64,000 nucleotides of DNA from Xenophilus sp. E41 (GCF_003671765.1 NZ_QPIB01000042.1:1-64000); one strand, 5' to 3'. Shown: positions 39,217-48,087, numbered from the stretch's first letter. Notes: generated from the letters alone by a model not told the origin. Made by a program: numbers and translations.

Positions 39217-40413
39217 ATGTCCACCGAATACCACCACGGCGTACGCGTCTTCGAAGTCGACGAAGGCGGCGCCACCATTCGCGTCGTCAGCACGGCCATC
39301 ATCGGCATCGTGGCCACGGGCCCAGCGGCCGACGTTGACGCTTTCCCGCTGAACACGCCGGTGCTGCTGACCAACCCCGGCGGCAGCATCGGCAAGGCCG
39401 GCGCCACCGGCACGCTGGCGCAGGCGCTCAAGGCGATCAGCCAGCAGGCCCAGGCACTCACCATCGTCGTGCGCGTCGAGCCGGGCGTCGACGACGCGGC
39501 CACCACCAGCAACGTCATCGGCACCACCACCGCGGGAGGCCTCAAGACCGGCCTGCAGGCGCTGCTGGCTGCACAGGGCCAGCTCGGCGTGAAGCCGCGC
39601 ATCATCGGCGCGCCGGGCCTCGACACCGAGGCCGTCGCCGTCGAGATCGGTGTCGTCGCCGAGCAGCTGCGCGGCTTCGCCTACATCGCCGCCCGCAAGG
39701 CCGACGGCCTGGCCTTGGCCACGACCAAGGAAGAGGCCACGACGTACCGCGCCAAGTTCGGCAAGCGCGAGCTCATGGTCATCTGGCCGAACTTCCTGGC
39801 TTGGAACGTCGCCACCAGCGAGGCCGATCCGGTGCCCGCTACCGCCTACGCCCTGGGCCTGCGCGCCAAGCTCGACCAGCAGATCGGCTGGCACAAGACC
39901 CTGTCGAACATCGTCGTCAACGGCCCGCAGGGCATGACGGCCGACGTGTTCTTCGACCTGCAGAGCCCGAGCAGCGACACGACCTACCTCAACAGCCTCG
40001 AAGTCACGACGATCATCAACCGCAGCGGCTACCGCTTCTGGGGCAACCGCACGACCGAAGCGCAGGGCGGCAAGTTCTTTTTCGAGAACTACACCCGCAC
40101 CGCCCAGGTGCTGGCCGACACGATGGCCGAGGCGCACTTCACCTTCGTCGACAAACCGATGCACCCGAGCCTCGTCAAGGACATGCTCGCCAGCATCAAC
40201 GCCAAGGGCCGCGAGCTCGTGCTCGGCGGCTACCTGATCGGCTTCGAGGCCTTCCTCAATCCCGACCTGAACCCCAAGGAAGAGCTCGCGCAGGGCCGCC
40301 TGCGCATCAGCTACCGCTACACGCCGGTACCGCCGCTGGAAGACCTGGGCTTCATGCAGACGATCACCGACGACTTCCTCGCCAACTTCGCCGCGGCCGT
40401 GCAGGCCGCCTGA
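39217..40413 (+). CDS. FI: Contractile tail sheath protein (P2 gpFI)
   Basis: 398 aa (P2 FI 396). AGGAG precedes the ATG. 'YHHGVRVFEVDEGGATIRVV', 'STAIIGIVATGPAADVDAFP', 'APGLDTEAVAVEIGVVAEQL' and 'FWGNRTTEAQGGKFFFENYT' are classic. First gene of the FI-FII-E-T-U-D tail operon. Confidence 0.96.
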   Translation: MSTEYHHGVRVFEVDEGGATIRVVSTAIIGIVATGPAADVDAFPLNTPVLLTNPGGSIGKAGATGTLAQALKAISQQAQALTIVVRVEPGVDDAATTSNVIGTTTAGGLKTGLQALLAAQGQLGVKPRIIGAPGLDTEAVAVEIGVVAEQLRGFAYIAARKADGLALATTKEEATTYRAKFGKRELMVIWPNFLAWNVATSEADPVPATAYALGLRAKLDQQIGWHKTLSNIVVNGPQGMTADVFFDLQSPSSDTTYLNSLEVTTIINRSGYRFWGNRTTEAQGGKFFFENYTRTAQVLADTMAEAHFTFVDKPMHPSLVKDMLASINAKGRELVLGGYLIGFEAFLNPDLNPKEELAQGRLRISYRYTPVPPLEDLGFMQTITDDFLANFAAAVQAA

Positions 40414-40473
40414 GCGGACGGCGATCGAGCGACAGCACCCCGCACCACCGCATAGGACCACAGGAGAACGACC

Positions 40474-40995
40474 ATGGGCCTGCCCAAGAAACTCAAGAAC
40501 TTCGCGATGTTCGGCGACGGCGAAAGCTGGCTCGGCGAAATCCCGAGCGTCACCCTGCCGACCGTCACCAAGAAGACCGAGGAATATCGCGCCGGCGGAA
40601 TGCACGGCCCGGTGCAGGTCGAGCTCGGCCTCGAAAAGCTGGAGCTCGCGCTCAAGGCCGGCGGCCTGAAAACGCAGCTCATCGCCATGCTCGGCGCGCA
40701 GACCGTCGGCGCCAGCCAGTTCCGCTTCGCCGGCGCCTATCAGGAAGACAGCACCGGCCTCGTGACGGCCGTCGAAGTCATCTGCCGCGGCCGCCTGCTG
40801 GAGTGGAACCCCAACGAAGCCAAGTCCGGCGACGACAACGAGCACGAATTCAAGATCGGGCTCAGCTACTACAAGGTCACCGTCGCGAACGAGGACCTGC
40901 TCGAGATCGACCTGCCCGGCATGGTCTTCAAGGTCGGCGGCGTCGACGTGTACAGCGACATCCGCTTCGCCATCGGCCTGGGCGTCAGCCTCTGA
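40474..40995 (+). CDS. FII: Major tail tube protein (P2 gpFII)
   Basis: 173 aa (P2 FII 172). AGGAG before the ATG. 'MGLPKKLKNFAMFGDGESWL', 'GGMHGPVQVELGLEKLELA', 'DLPGMVFKVGGVDVYSDIRF'. Inner tube polymer within the sheath. Confidence 0.96.
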   Translation: MGLPKKLKNFAMFGDGESWLGEIPSVTLPTVTKKTEEYRAGGMHGPVQVELGLEKLELALKAGGLKTQLIAMLGAQTVGASQFRFAGAYQEDSTGLVTAVEVICRGRLLEWNPNEAKSGDDNEHEFKIGLSYYKVTVANEDLLEIDLPGMVFKVGGVDVYSDIRFAIGLGVSL

Positions 40996-41051
40996 CGCCA
41001 GCGCCCGCCGCGCCGCCCGCAGCCCATCCCTCCATCACCTGAGCACAGACC

Positions 41052-41384
41052 ATGGACCACGCCCAACAGCCCGACACCGCCCCCGCGCCGAGCCTGCCGA
41101 ATACCATCACTCTCGACACGCCCATCCAGCGCGGCACCACGGCCATCGCCGAGATCACGCTGCGCAAACCCAACGCCGGCGAGCTGCGCGGCCTGTCGCT
41201 GCAACGCCTGCACTCGGCCGACACCGACGAACTGCTCAAGCTGCTGCCGCGCATCAGCCAGCCGAGCCTGACGCCCCACGAGTGCGCCCAGCTCGACCCG
41301 GCCGACCTGTCGGAAGCGGGGGGCATCGTCATCAGTTTTTTGCTCAAGAAGTCCATTCGGGACGCGGTCTTGCAGAGCACGTAG
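41052..41384 (+). CDS. E: Tail assembly chaperone gpE (zero-frame product)
   Basis: 110 aa. Tail assembly protein that, with its frameshifted form, acts as tape-measure chaperone. 'TITLDTPIQRGTTAIAEITL', 'KPNAGELRGLSLQRL', 'GGIVISFLLKKSI' match gpE. The slippery heptamer T-TTT-TTG is at 41336-41342 in frame. Confidence 0.92.
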   Translation: MDHAQQPDTAPAPSLPNTITLDTPIQRGTTAIAEITLRKPNAGELRGLSLQRLHSADTDELLKLLPRISQPSLTPHECAQLDPADLSEAGGIVISFLLKKSIRDAVLQST

Positions 41385-41518
41385 AAGACGCGATGGCGGA
41401 CTGCGCCTTCGTCTTCCACTGGCGCCCGGCCGACATGGACCCCATGCCGCTGGGCGAGCTGATGGACTGGCGCGAGGCGGCCCGCAAGCGCTACGCCCCG
41501 AAGAAGGACGAAGACTGA
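41052..41518 (+). CDS. E': E+E' fusion by programmed -1 frameshift
   Basis: Reading shifts by -1 at T-TTT-TTG (41336-41342), the same heptamer and place as in P2 E/E'. It joins the first about 97 residues of gpE to a 58-residue tail starting AQEVHSGRG and including 'FVFHWRPADMDPMPLGELMD', giving about 155 aa (P2 E+E' about 142). The tail region alone could start at ATG 41393 (41 aa, GpE-family), but conservation of the slip site favours the fusion. Confidence 0.85.
41336..41342 (+). promoter_or_regulatory. Slippery heptamer for -1 frameshift in gene E
   Basis: TTTTTTG in the X_XXY_YYZ register relative to gene E. After slippage translation continues from 41342 in the -1 frame to the stop at 41516-41518. 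Confidence 0.85.
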
Positions 41519-41531
41519 CCCACCGACTGCC

Positions 41532-44159
41532 ATGACCAACCCCCTCACCCTCAAGCTGATCCTCGCCGGGGCCACCAAGGCGGTCAACGAACTCAAGCCG
41601 CTCGACGCCCAGAGCAAGGCCACCGCCGAGAGCCTGAAGAAGGCGCGCGACGCCCTCAAGCTGCTCAACGGCCAGGCCGCGCAGGTCGAGGGAATCCGCA
41701 AGCTGCAGGGCGAGCTCGGGCGCCAGAGCACCAGCCTGCAGGTGCTGCGGGCCAACCTGGCCAGCACCGCACGTTCCTACGGCGCCAGCAGTGAGCAGGC
41801 CCGCGCCATGCAGGCGCAGGTCGACCGCGCCACAGCCGCCTACGAAAAGCAGCGCGCCGCTCTCGCGCAGCTTCGCACCGCCGCCACCGCCAGCGGCATC
41901 GGCAAGCTGTCGAGCGATCAGGCCCGCCTGAAGGCCGAGATCGAATCGACCAACGGCGCCATCGCCCAGCAGAAAGCCCGCCTCGGCGCCCTGGCCGACA
42001 TGAACGCCCGCCGCGCGCAGCTCGGGCAGGCCTACGGCCGCACCCGCGCCACGGCCGGCCACCTGGCGATGGGCGGGGCGGCAGGCCTGGGCACCGCCTA
42101 CGGCATCCGCCGCGCCGTCACCGAGCCGCTGCACCAGGTGCGCGAGTACGAGACCACGACGGCGCGCATCGAGTCGCTGGGCCTGGGCAAAGCCGAGTCC
42201 GACAAGGCGATCGAGTACGCGAAGCGGATGAAGACCTTCGGCACCAGCGTGAACGACAACCTCGGGCTGATGCTGGACGCGACCACCGCCTTTGCCGACG
42301 TGCACCACGCCGAGATGGTGATGCCCACGCTGGCCAAGATGAAGTTCGCCAACAAGGCGATGTTCGGTGAAGAGCAGGGCACCGAGAACGAACGCAAGTT
42401 CATGGACATGCTCAAGGTCATCGAGGCGCGCAACGGGCTCAACAGCAAGGAAGACTTCACTAAGCAGGCCGACATGGTGCAGCGAGTCATCACGGCCACC
42501 GGCGGCCGCGTCGACTCGACGCAATGGCTCGACTTCATCAAGCGCGGCGGCATTGCCGCGAAGTCGCTGTCGAGCGAGGCCATGTACTACCAGCTTGAGC
42601 CCATCGTGCAGATCATGGGCGGCGCGAGCGCCGGCGTCGCGACCATGTCCGCCTACCAGAACCTGTATCAGGGCCGCACGACGAAGCGCGCCGCAGCGAA
42701 CCTGCAGAAGTTCGGGCTCATCGGCGACGAGTCGAAGGTCAAGCACGACAAGGCGGGACAGGTGTCGTTCCTCGACCCGGGCGCCTTGAAGGGCGCGGAT
42801 CTCTTTCGCACCAACCAATTCGAGTGGATGGAGAAGATCCTGTTGCCGGCGCTCGCCGCGAAGGGCCTCACCACTACCGACCAGGTGAACGACGCGATCG
42901 GGAGCATCTTCAGCAACCGCACCGCGTCGAGCCTGTTCTCGCAGATGTTCATGATGCGAGACCAGATTCGAAAGAACGCTGGGCTGAATGCAGGCGCCTT
43001 CGGAATCGACGAACTCGACTCCCGTGCGCGCAGCACCGTAAGCGGCCAGGAAGTCGAGGCGATGGCCCGCTTCCACGACACCATGCGCGAAGCCGGGAAG
43101 GCACTGCTGCCCACGTACATCAGCCTGATGAACACCGCTTCCAGCGCGCTGCAGCGCGTCACCGAGTTTGCACGTGAGAACCCCGCCCTCGCTGCCTTCC
43201 TCGGCAAGGCCGTCCTGTGGGTCGGCCTGCTCGCCGTCGGCTTCGGAGCGCTCAGCCTGGGCGCCGCCGCTCTGCTCGGCCCCTTCGCCGTCGTGCGGTA
43301 CGGCCTGGGCCTGTTCGGCCTGCAGATGATCCGCTTCGGCCCGCTGCTGTCGGGTGGCATCGGCCTGCTCGGCCGGCTCGGCTCGGCCTTCCTGAGCGTG
43401 GGGATGGCCGTGGGCCGCATGGGCCTCATGCTGCTGGCCAACCCGCTGGGCATCGCCATCGCGCTGCTGGCCGGCGCGGCCTTCCTCATCTATCGCAACT
43501 GGGAAGGCATCGTCGGCGGCCTCAAGACCATCTGGGACCAGCTCGGCGGCTCGTTCATGGGCGTGGTGTCGACCATCTCGCAGGCCATCATCAACTGGTC
43601 CCCGCTGGGCCTGTTCTACCAGGCCTTCGCCGGCGTCCTCAGCTGGTTCGGCATCGAGCTGCCGAGCAAGTTCACCACCTTCGGCATGGCCATCATCCAA
43701 GGCGTGGCCAGCGGCATCATGAGCGGGCTGAGCTTCGTGCAGACCGCCATCGAGGGCGCCGCCAACGCCACCATCGGCTGGTTCAAGGAAAAGCTCGGCA
43801 TCAAGTCCCCGTCGCGCGTGTTCATGGAAGCCGGCGGCTTCATCGTCGAGGGCGCCGCGCTCGGCATCGATCGCACCCGCCCCATGCTGCGCGCCGCAGC
43901 GCTCGGCATGGCCGGCGCCACAGCCGTCGGCATGCCCGCCATGGCTGCCAGCTTCGACACCCGCCCGCCACTGTCGTCACCGGCCGGCGGCGCCGGTGCC
44001 GGCGTGGTGATACAGGGCGACACCATCACCATCCACATCAACGCACCGGCCGGTGCCGATGCGCAGGACTTCGCCCGCGCCGTGGGCGCCGAGCTCGACC
44101 GCCGCGACGCCGCCAAGCGCGCCCGGGCCCGCGGCGCGTTCATGGACTACGACAACTGA
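41532..44159 (+). CDS. T: Tape measure protein (P2 gpT family)
   Basis: 875 aa (P2 gpT 815). N-terminal coiled coil (about 1-170), then the TP901-type tape-measure core ('YETTTARIESLGLGKAESDK'), hydrophobic helices at about 555-650 ('AVLWVGLLAVGFGALSLGAA', 'GLMLLANPLGIAIALLAGAA') and the common 'WFKEKLGIKSPSRVFMEAGG' end. Length sets the tail length, so the tail should be about as long as P2's or slightly longer. Confidence 0.95.
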   Translation: MTNPLTLKLILAGATKAVNELKPLDAQSKATAESLKKARDALKLLNGQAAQVEGIRKLQGELGRQSTSLQVLRANLASTARSYGASSEQARAMQAQVDRATAAYEKQRAALAQLRTAATASGIGKLSSDQARLKAEIESTNGAIAQQKARLGALADMNARRAQLGQAYGRTRATAGHLAMGGAAGLGTAYGIRRAVTEPLHQVREYETTTARIESLGLGKAESDKAIEYAKRMKTFGTSVNDNLGLMLDATTAFADVHHAEMVMPTLAKMKFANKAMFGEEQGTENERKFMDMLKVIEARNGLNSKEDFTKQADMVQRVITATGGRVDSTQWLDFIKRGGIAAKSLSSEAMYYQLEPIVQIMGGASAGVATMSAYQNLYQGRTTKRAAANLQKFGLIGDESKVKHDKAGQVSFLDPGALKGADLFRTNQFEWMEKILLPALAAKGLTTTDQVNDAIGSIFSNRTASSLFSQMFMMRDQIRKNAGLNAGAFGIDELDSRARSTVSGQEVEAMARFHDTMREAGKALLPTYISLMNTASSALQRVTEFARENPALAAFLGKAVLWVGLLAVGFGALSLGAAALLGPFAVVRYGLGLFGLQMIRFGPLLSGGIGLLGRLGSAFLSVGMAVGRMGLMLLANPLGIAIALLAGAAFLIYRNWEGIVGGLKTIWDQLGGSFMGVVSTISQAIINWSPLGLFYQAFAGVLSWFGIELPSKFTTFGMAIIQGVASGIMSGLSFVQTAIEGAANATIGWFKEKLGIKSPSRVFMEAGGFIVEGAALGIDRTRPMLRAAALGMAGATAVGMPAMAASFDTRPPLSSPAGGAGAGVVIQGDTITIHINAPAGADAQDFARAVGAELDRRDAAKRARARGAFMDYDN

Positions 44160-44165
44160 CCCGCC

Positions 44166-44651
44166 ATGCTCTGCCTCGGCCTCTTCGTCTTCCAGCTCGA
44201 CACCCTGAGTTATCAGGAACTCCAGCGCCGCAGCAGCTGGCGCCACGCCGATCAGCAGCTCGTCGGCGCCCGGCCGGCCTCGCAGTACTTGGGGCCGGGC
44301 GACGACATCATCACGCTCACGGGCGTGGTGCTCCCCGAGTTCGCGGGCCAGCCTGTCAGCCTGTCGGTGCTGCGCCTCATGGCCGACCAGGGCGCGGCCT
44401 GGGTGCTGGTGGAGGGCACCGGCACCATCTACGGCGCCTTCGTCATCACCGAGCTGCAGGAGACGCGCAGCCTCTTCTACCCCAACGGCGAGGCGCGGCG
44501 GATCGAGTTCACGGTCACGCTCAAGCGCGTCGATCAGGACGCGCAGGAAGCCGCCGACCAGATGCTCGCCGACAGCATGGGCGACCTCGGGGCGCTGCTG
44601 CAGGACGCCGCCAACAGCCTGGGCGAATCGCTCGGCGTGTCCGGGGTGTAG
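44166..44651 (+). CDS. U: Tail protein (P2 gpU family)
   Basis: 161 aa (P2 gpU 159). 'MLCLGLFVFQLDTLSYQELQ', 'QYLGPGDDIITLTGVVLPEF', 'EARRIEFTVTLKRVD'. Tail terminator-like protein, between T and D as in P2. Confidence 0.95.
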   Translation: MLCLGLFVFQLDTLSYQELQRRSSWRHADQQLVGARPASQYLGPGDDIITLTGVVLPEFAGQPVSLSVLRLMADQGAAWVLVEGTGTIYGAFVITELQETRSLFYPNGEARRIEFTVTLKRVDQDAQEAADQMLADSMGDLGALLQDAANSLGESLGVSGV

Positions 44652-44657
44652 GCCCGC

Positions 44658-45818
44658 ATGTCCGACACCGACACCATCGCCGGCAGCCTGCCCAAGGTCG
44701 AAGAGCGCGCCGGCGTCATCGGCCGCGGCCGCGTGGCGGCGCACCTCACGCCCATCTGGCGAATCACCGTCAACGGCGCGAACGTGTCCAATCGCATCCG
44801 CCCGCGCTTCGTCAGCCTGCACATCACCGAAGACCGGGCGAACGACTCCGATGAGCTGGAGCTCGTGGTCAGCGACCACGACGGCGCCGTGCAGCTGCCC
44901 GACACCGGCGACACGATCGAGGTGGCCATCGGCTGGCGCGCCGAGCCCATGGCCGCGCCCTACCGCCAGATCGGCAGCGAGGAACTAGGCTTCCCCGTCG
45001 GGATGATCGACAAGGGCAAGTACACCGTGCAGGCCGTGGAGCACTCCGGAACGCCCGACCAGATCACCATTCGCGCGCGGGCGGCCGACCTCATCGACAG
45101 CCTGCGCGGCCTGCGCGACGAGTCCTGGCACGACACCACTGTCGGCGCCATCGTCACCAGCGTGGCCAAGCGCAACGACCTCGAAGCGACGGTGGCCAAG
45201 GAAGTGGCCGGCCGCAAGGTCAAGCACGCCGACCAGCTGAGCGAGTCCGACGCGTCCTTCCTGCGCCGCCTGGCCAAGACCTTCGACTGCCTGTGCACCG
45301 TGAAGAACGGCAAGCTCCTGTTCAGCCAGGCCCGCGCTGCGCGCACCGCCAGTGGCAAGGCCCTGCCGGTGCTGCTGATCACCCGCACCGATGGCGACCA
45401 GCACCGCTGGAGCCGCGCCGACCGCGATGCGTATTCGGGCGTGAAGGCGTGGTTCAACAACATCAAGACCGGGCACCGCTCGTCGGTCCTCGCCGGCATC
45501 AGCGGCCGCGCGAAGGAACTGCGCACCACCTACGCCAGCGAGGCCGACGCCCTGGCCGCCGCGCGCGCCGAGTGGATGCGCATCCAGCGCGGCATCTTCG
45601 ACTTCGAGATCATCCTCGCCTACGGCCGGCAGGACGCCATGCCCCAGCGCCCCGCGCGCGTAGCGGGCTTCAAGGACCGCATCGATGAGACGCGGTGGAT
45701 TGTCGCCCGCGTGCGGCACTCCCTCGACGCGAGCGGCGGGTACACCAGTCAGCTCACGCTCGAGACTGAACAGGCCGAGGGCGTCGAAGGGCAAGAGGGC
45801 GCGGGCAGCGACGAGTAG
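44658..45818 (+). CDS. D: Late control/tail protein (P2 gpD family)
   Basis: 386 aa (P2 gpD 387). 'TPIWRITVNGANVSNRIRPR', 'LQLPDTGDTI'-type region, 'SWHDTTVGAIVTSVAKRNDL', 'SDASFLRRLAKTFDCLCTVK'. Baseplate hub protein. Last gene of the tail operon; no ogr gene follows it, unlike P2. Confidence 0.95.
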   Translation: MSDTDTIAGSLPKVEERAGVIGRGRVAAHLTPIWRITVNGANVSNRIRPRFVSLHITEDRANDSDELELVVSDHDGAVQLPDTGDTIEVAIGWRAEPMAAPYRQIGSEELGFPVGMIDKGKYTVQAVEHSGTPDQITIRARAADLIDSLRGLRDESWHDTTVGAIVTSVAKRNDLEATVAKEVAGRKVKHADQLSESDASFLRRLAKTFDCLCTVKNGKLLFSQARAARTASGKALPVLLITRTDGDQHRWSRADRDAYSGVKAWFNNIKTGHRSSVLAGISGRAKELRTTYASEADALAAARAEWMRIQRGIFDFEIILAYGRQDAMPQRPARVAGFKDRIDETRWIVARVRHSLDASGGYTSQLTLETEQAEGVEGQEGAGSDE

Positions 45819-45838
45819 CTTGCCAATCGCGCATGAAA

Positions 45839-45860
45839 AAAGCCCGGCGATGCGGGCTTT
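45839..45860. terminator. Bidirectional intrinsic terminator after gpD
   Basis: 8-bp stem (AAAGCCCG / CGGGCTTT, 6-base loop) preceded by an A-run on the plus strand, which is a U-tract for the leftward transcript. Separates the tail operon from the convergent lysogeny operon. Confidence 0.75.
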
Positions 45861-45890
45861 GGACTCAGGAAAAGGATCGTCCGACGCGAT

Positions 45891-46406
45891 CTAGCCGTCC
45901 AAGTCTTCCGGGACACTCGCCAGCTCGAAAAGGTTGATGAGCACCTCCGCGATGCGAACCAGCGCCGCTGCGGCGAACGCAGAAAGGAAAATGATGGTCG
46001 TGGACACCATCCTCGGGAGCGCCCCGGACTCCGGCACAAAAAAGAATGCAACCACGCACGCTCCGGAGAGTGCCAAGCAGCTGTACAACGCCCAACGCAG
46101 ATAGCTGAACAGGTGCGGCAAATACCCGCTTCGTTTGAGCCGCTTACCTAGAGGCGCAGCCGCAAGTGGCAGCAGAATCGAAAGTGCGGTCGTGAGGAAC
46201 CCAGCAGAAATCGCAGCTGCGGAGAGAAGCGCTGCCATCAGCTCCTTGGCATAGTGCTGCCCGATGTTCCCATCGGCAAACCACCAGCCGACAGCGACCG
46301 CAGCGCCCACGAAGGTGGGCGCCCATCGTTCGATCTGCAGGCGCGTGGGCATAAGAGCTAAAGATTGGCGAGCCAGTGACGATGCGTGCGGAGCAGTAGA
46401 TTCCAT
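45891..46406 (-). CDS. Four-helix membrane protein, partner of the 287-aa protein
   Basis: 171 aa. Predicted membrane segments at about 30-45, 55-85 (hydrophobic 'LLSAAAISAGFLTTALSILL'), 105-125 ('ALYSCLALSGACVVAFFFV') and 133-160 ('TIIFLSAFAAAALVRIAEVL'). No family recognised. The gene overlaps the end of the upstream 287-aa gene by 49 bp, so the two are translated together. Last gene of the leftward lysogeny operon. AT-richer than the structural genes. Candidate effector of a two-gene immunity or exclusion system (inference). Confidence 0.75.
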   Translation of the reverse strand: MESTAPHASSLARQSLALMPTRLQIERWAPTFVGAAVAVGWWFADGNIGQHYAKELMAALLSAAAISAGFLTTALSILLPLAAAPLGKRLKRSGYLPHLFSYLRWALYSCLALSGACVVAFFFVPESGALPRMVSTTIIFLSAFAAAALVRIAEVLINLFELASVPEDLDG

Positions 46407-47221
46407 CTTGACTCCAAGGTGTATCGATGATGAACCACAACCAACTCGTTTGCAGAGTACTTCCTTCTGACCTTATGCTCAATCAGGTCGATCAGCTGGT
46501 CTCGCCCATCGACTTCGCCTTTCACTTCTAGATGTGTGACCTCCGCGGGGTCTTGTCGCAAGAGGCCTCGAATGAAATTCCGCGTAGGACCGTTGGCCAG
46601 TCTGTCGCCGCGCCCGTAGGCTTCATTGGCCAGAAGCTCGACCTTGACACGCTTCGCGCCAACAGAGCGGGTCGCCTCAGCCAGCGATGTTCCCGTACCT
46701 GCCTGAGCAGCTGCCAGTGCATCTAGCGTAGCCGTCACCGAAACTGTAGAAATCGCTCGCATCCCGCCAAAGCGTTGCTGCGCGCCGGGGTCCAGTCGTG
46801 GGCGGGCTGCATAGTCGAAGTGCCGATTGGCGACGCCAGGGTCTAGGGCGTTGAAGTAGGACATCATTCGACTGGGCCCAACGCCAGACTGGTTGTGCAA
46901 CACAAGCAGCCAACGGCGCGCAGGCACATACATCGCCGCCGTCTCTTCTCCGAAGTCTTCGTCTTGGGCAAGGCGAATCGCGGCGATCGGCGCGACGTGG
47001 CCGAGCCTGCCGGGGCCCACGTCCCGCCGCTTGCTGAAATCGAGCAGGTAGACGTTCTGGCCCTGGGACTGATGGAGCTCAACCCGCTCTAGCCGGATGT
47101 CGTCGCGCCACCGCTCGTTCAGGGGGAGCGCCGCGTACTCGTCTAACGTGACGCTGAGCTGCTGGAAGCGGTCCTCGCTCCACTCAACGTCAAACAGATT
47201 GACCGAAACCTCTTTGCTCAT
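46358..47221 (-). CDS. Unrecognised 287-aa soluble protein, candidate phage-exclusion component
   Basis: 287 aa, no signal peptide or membrane segment. N-terminal part starts 'MSKEVSVNLFDVEWSEDRFQ'; the middle has 'YLLDFSKRRDVGPGRLGHVA' and 'NQSGVGPSRMMSYFNAL'; the C-terminal third has 'VTHLEVKGEVDGRDQLIDLI' and 'VVHHRYTLESRWNLLLRTHR'. I do not recognise the family. It lies 15 bp after the nuclease gene and overlaps the membrane-protein gene. Expressed from the lysogenic side, in the region where P2-type phages carry cargo. Function unknown. Confidence 0.75.
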   Translation of the reverse strand: MSKEVSVNLFDVEWSEDRFQQLSVTLDEYAALPLNERWRDDIRLERVELHQSQGQNVYLLDFSKRRDVGPGRLGHVAPIAAIRLAQDEDFGEETAAMYVPARRWLLVLHNQSGVGPSRMMSYFNALDPGVANRHFDYAARPRLDPGAQQRFGGMRAISTVSVTATLDALAAAQAGTGTSLAEATRSVGAKRVKVELLANEAYGRGDRLANGPTRNFIRGLLRQDPAEVTHLEVKGEVDGRDQLIDLIEHKVRRKYSANELVVVHHRYTLESRWNLLLRTHRHWLANL

Positions 47222-47236
47222 CTCAACTCTTCTCCT

Positions 47237-47767
47237 TCACTCCGATGTTGTTGCCCTGCTGGCGCGTCGCCACTCCCACGGCGCCTGCGCATCAGCCTCC
47301 GCCCACAGCCCGCGCTTCGCGCCGCTGGCCTGGGCCTCAGCGCGCTCGTACAGCCCCCGCGCAGCCGCCGTCTGCTCGCGCGCATAGTCCCTGTACCACC
47401 ACGCCAACCCCACCCGCACCATCGCAAGGCCAACATCGCCATCGGCGGCCGTGCTCACAGTGCAGACATGCCGCCCATACCGATCGAGCTTGGAGCATTC
47501 CAGCTTGACCGACTTCATGTAGACCAGGTCCGACATCGCCTCCTTGGCGCGCTGACCGAACGGCTGTCGCTTCTCGGGCGCATCGATGCCACCGATGCGC
47601 ACCTTCACCTCTTCATACGCGCCTGGGTCGCCGCAGCGGGCCTTGATCGTGTCGCCATCCGACACGCCTACCGTGAGGCACACGGCCACAAACACAGCAC
47701 CGAGCATGTACGCACTCAGAGCAGCAATGCCAGACCAAGCGCAGCCGGGAATACGGGCGCAATCCAT
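47237..47767 (-). CDS. Thermonuclease-like (SNase fold) nuclease with N-terminal membrane anchor
   Basis: 176 aa from ATG 47767 (ATG 47707 is an alternative). A hydrophobic N-terminal segment (about 12-35) leads to an SNase domain: 'VSDGDTIKARC' (D37-C43), 'VRIGGIDAPEKRQPFG' (R57, D62, E65) and 'DRYGRHVC' (R99). These match the catalytic Arg, Asp, Glu and Arg of staphylococcal nuclease, so it is probably active. Likely exported or anchored facing the periplasm. Overlaps the 65-aa gene upstream; co-transcribed in the lysogeny operon. Possible role against incoming DNA. Confidence 0.8.
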   Translation of the reverse strand: MDCARIPGCAWSGIAALSAYMLGAVFVAVCLTVGVSDGDTIKARCGDPGAYEEVKVRIGGIDAPEKRQPFGQRAKEAMSDLVYMKSVKLECSKLDRYGRHVCTVSTAADGDVGLAMVRVGLAWWYRDYAREQTAAARGLYERAEAQASGAKRGLWAEADAQAPWEWRRASRATTSE

Positions 47768-47913
47768 GCGGTGAGCAGGAGTTTCCAACGAGGGGGAACT
47801 TTCCCCGTCTTCGGATCGCGAAACCACGGCGGATGAACGAAGGCCGCCATTGCGGTCACGAACAGGAGCCCGCTGGCCACCACCAGCGCCCAACCGATCA
47901 CAGTCCCAAACAT
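47716..47913 (-). CDS. Small membrane protein of the lysogeny operon
   Basis: 65 aa with two membrane segments ('IGWALVVASGLLFVTAMAAF' and 'LLLTAWIAPVFPAALGLALL') and a short loop ('PPWFRDPKTGKVPPRW'). AGGAGGGG just before the ATG at 47913. No family recognised; resembles small superinfection-exclusion membrane proteins only in size and location. Confidence 0.75.
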   Translation of the reverse strand: MFGTVIGWALVVASGLLFVTAMAAFVHPPWFRDPKTGKVPPRWKLLLTAWIAPVFPAALGLALLL

Positions 47914-47922
47914 CGACCCCTC

Positions 47923-48087
47923 CTAGAGTCTCCCCATCACACTCGCCGCCACTTTGGCGACTTTGGCCAGCAGCTGCGGCCCCTCATCCCGTTGACTCGC
48001 GCGCCAAGCTTTCAGCGCAGTCCATGCCGTACTGAGCCACGGCCACCAGATCCCGAAGCTACGCGGCTTTCTGTTTCGCGAGCGCAT
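47923..48087 (-). CDS. Small Trp-rich protein after the repressor
   Basis: 54 aa, read from ATG 48087 inside the end of the repressor gene (about 29 bp overlap) to TAG 47923. Basic N-terminus then a Trp-rich amphipathic stretch ('GIWWPWLSTAWTALKAW'). The next gene's ribosome site overlaps its stop, which supports coupling. No family; moderately supported. Confidence 0.45.
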   Translation of the reverse strand: MRSRNRKPRSFGIWWPWLSTAWTALKAWRASQRDEGPQLLAKVAKVAASVMGRL

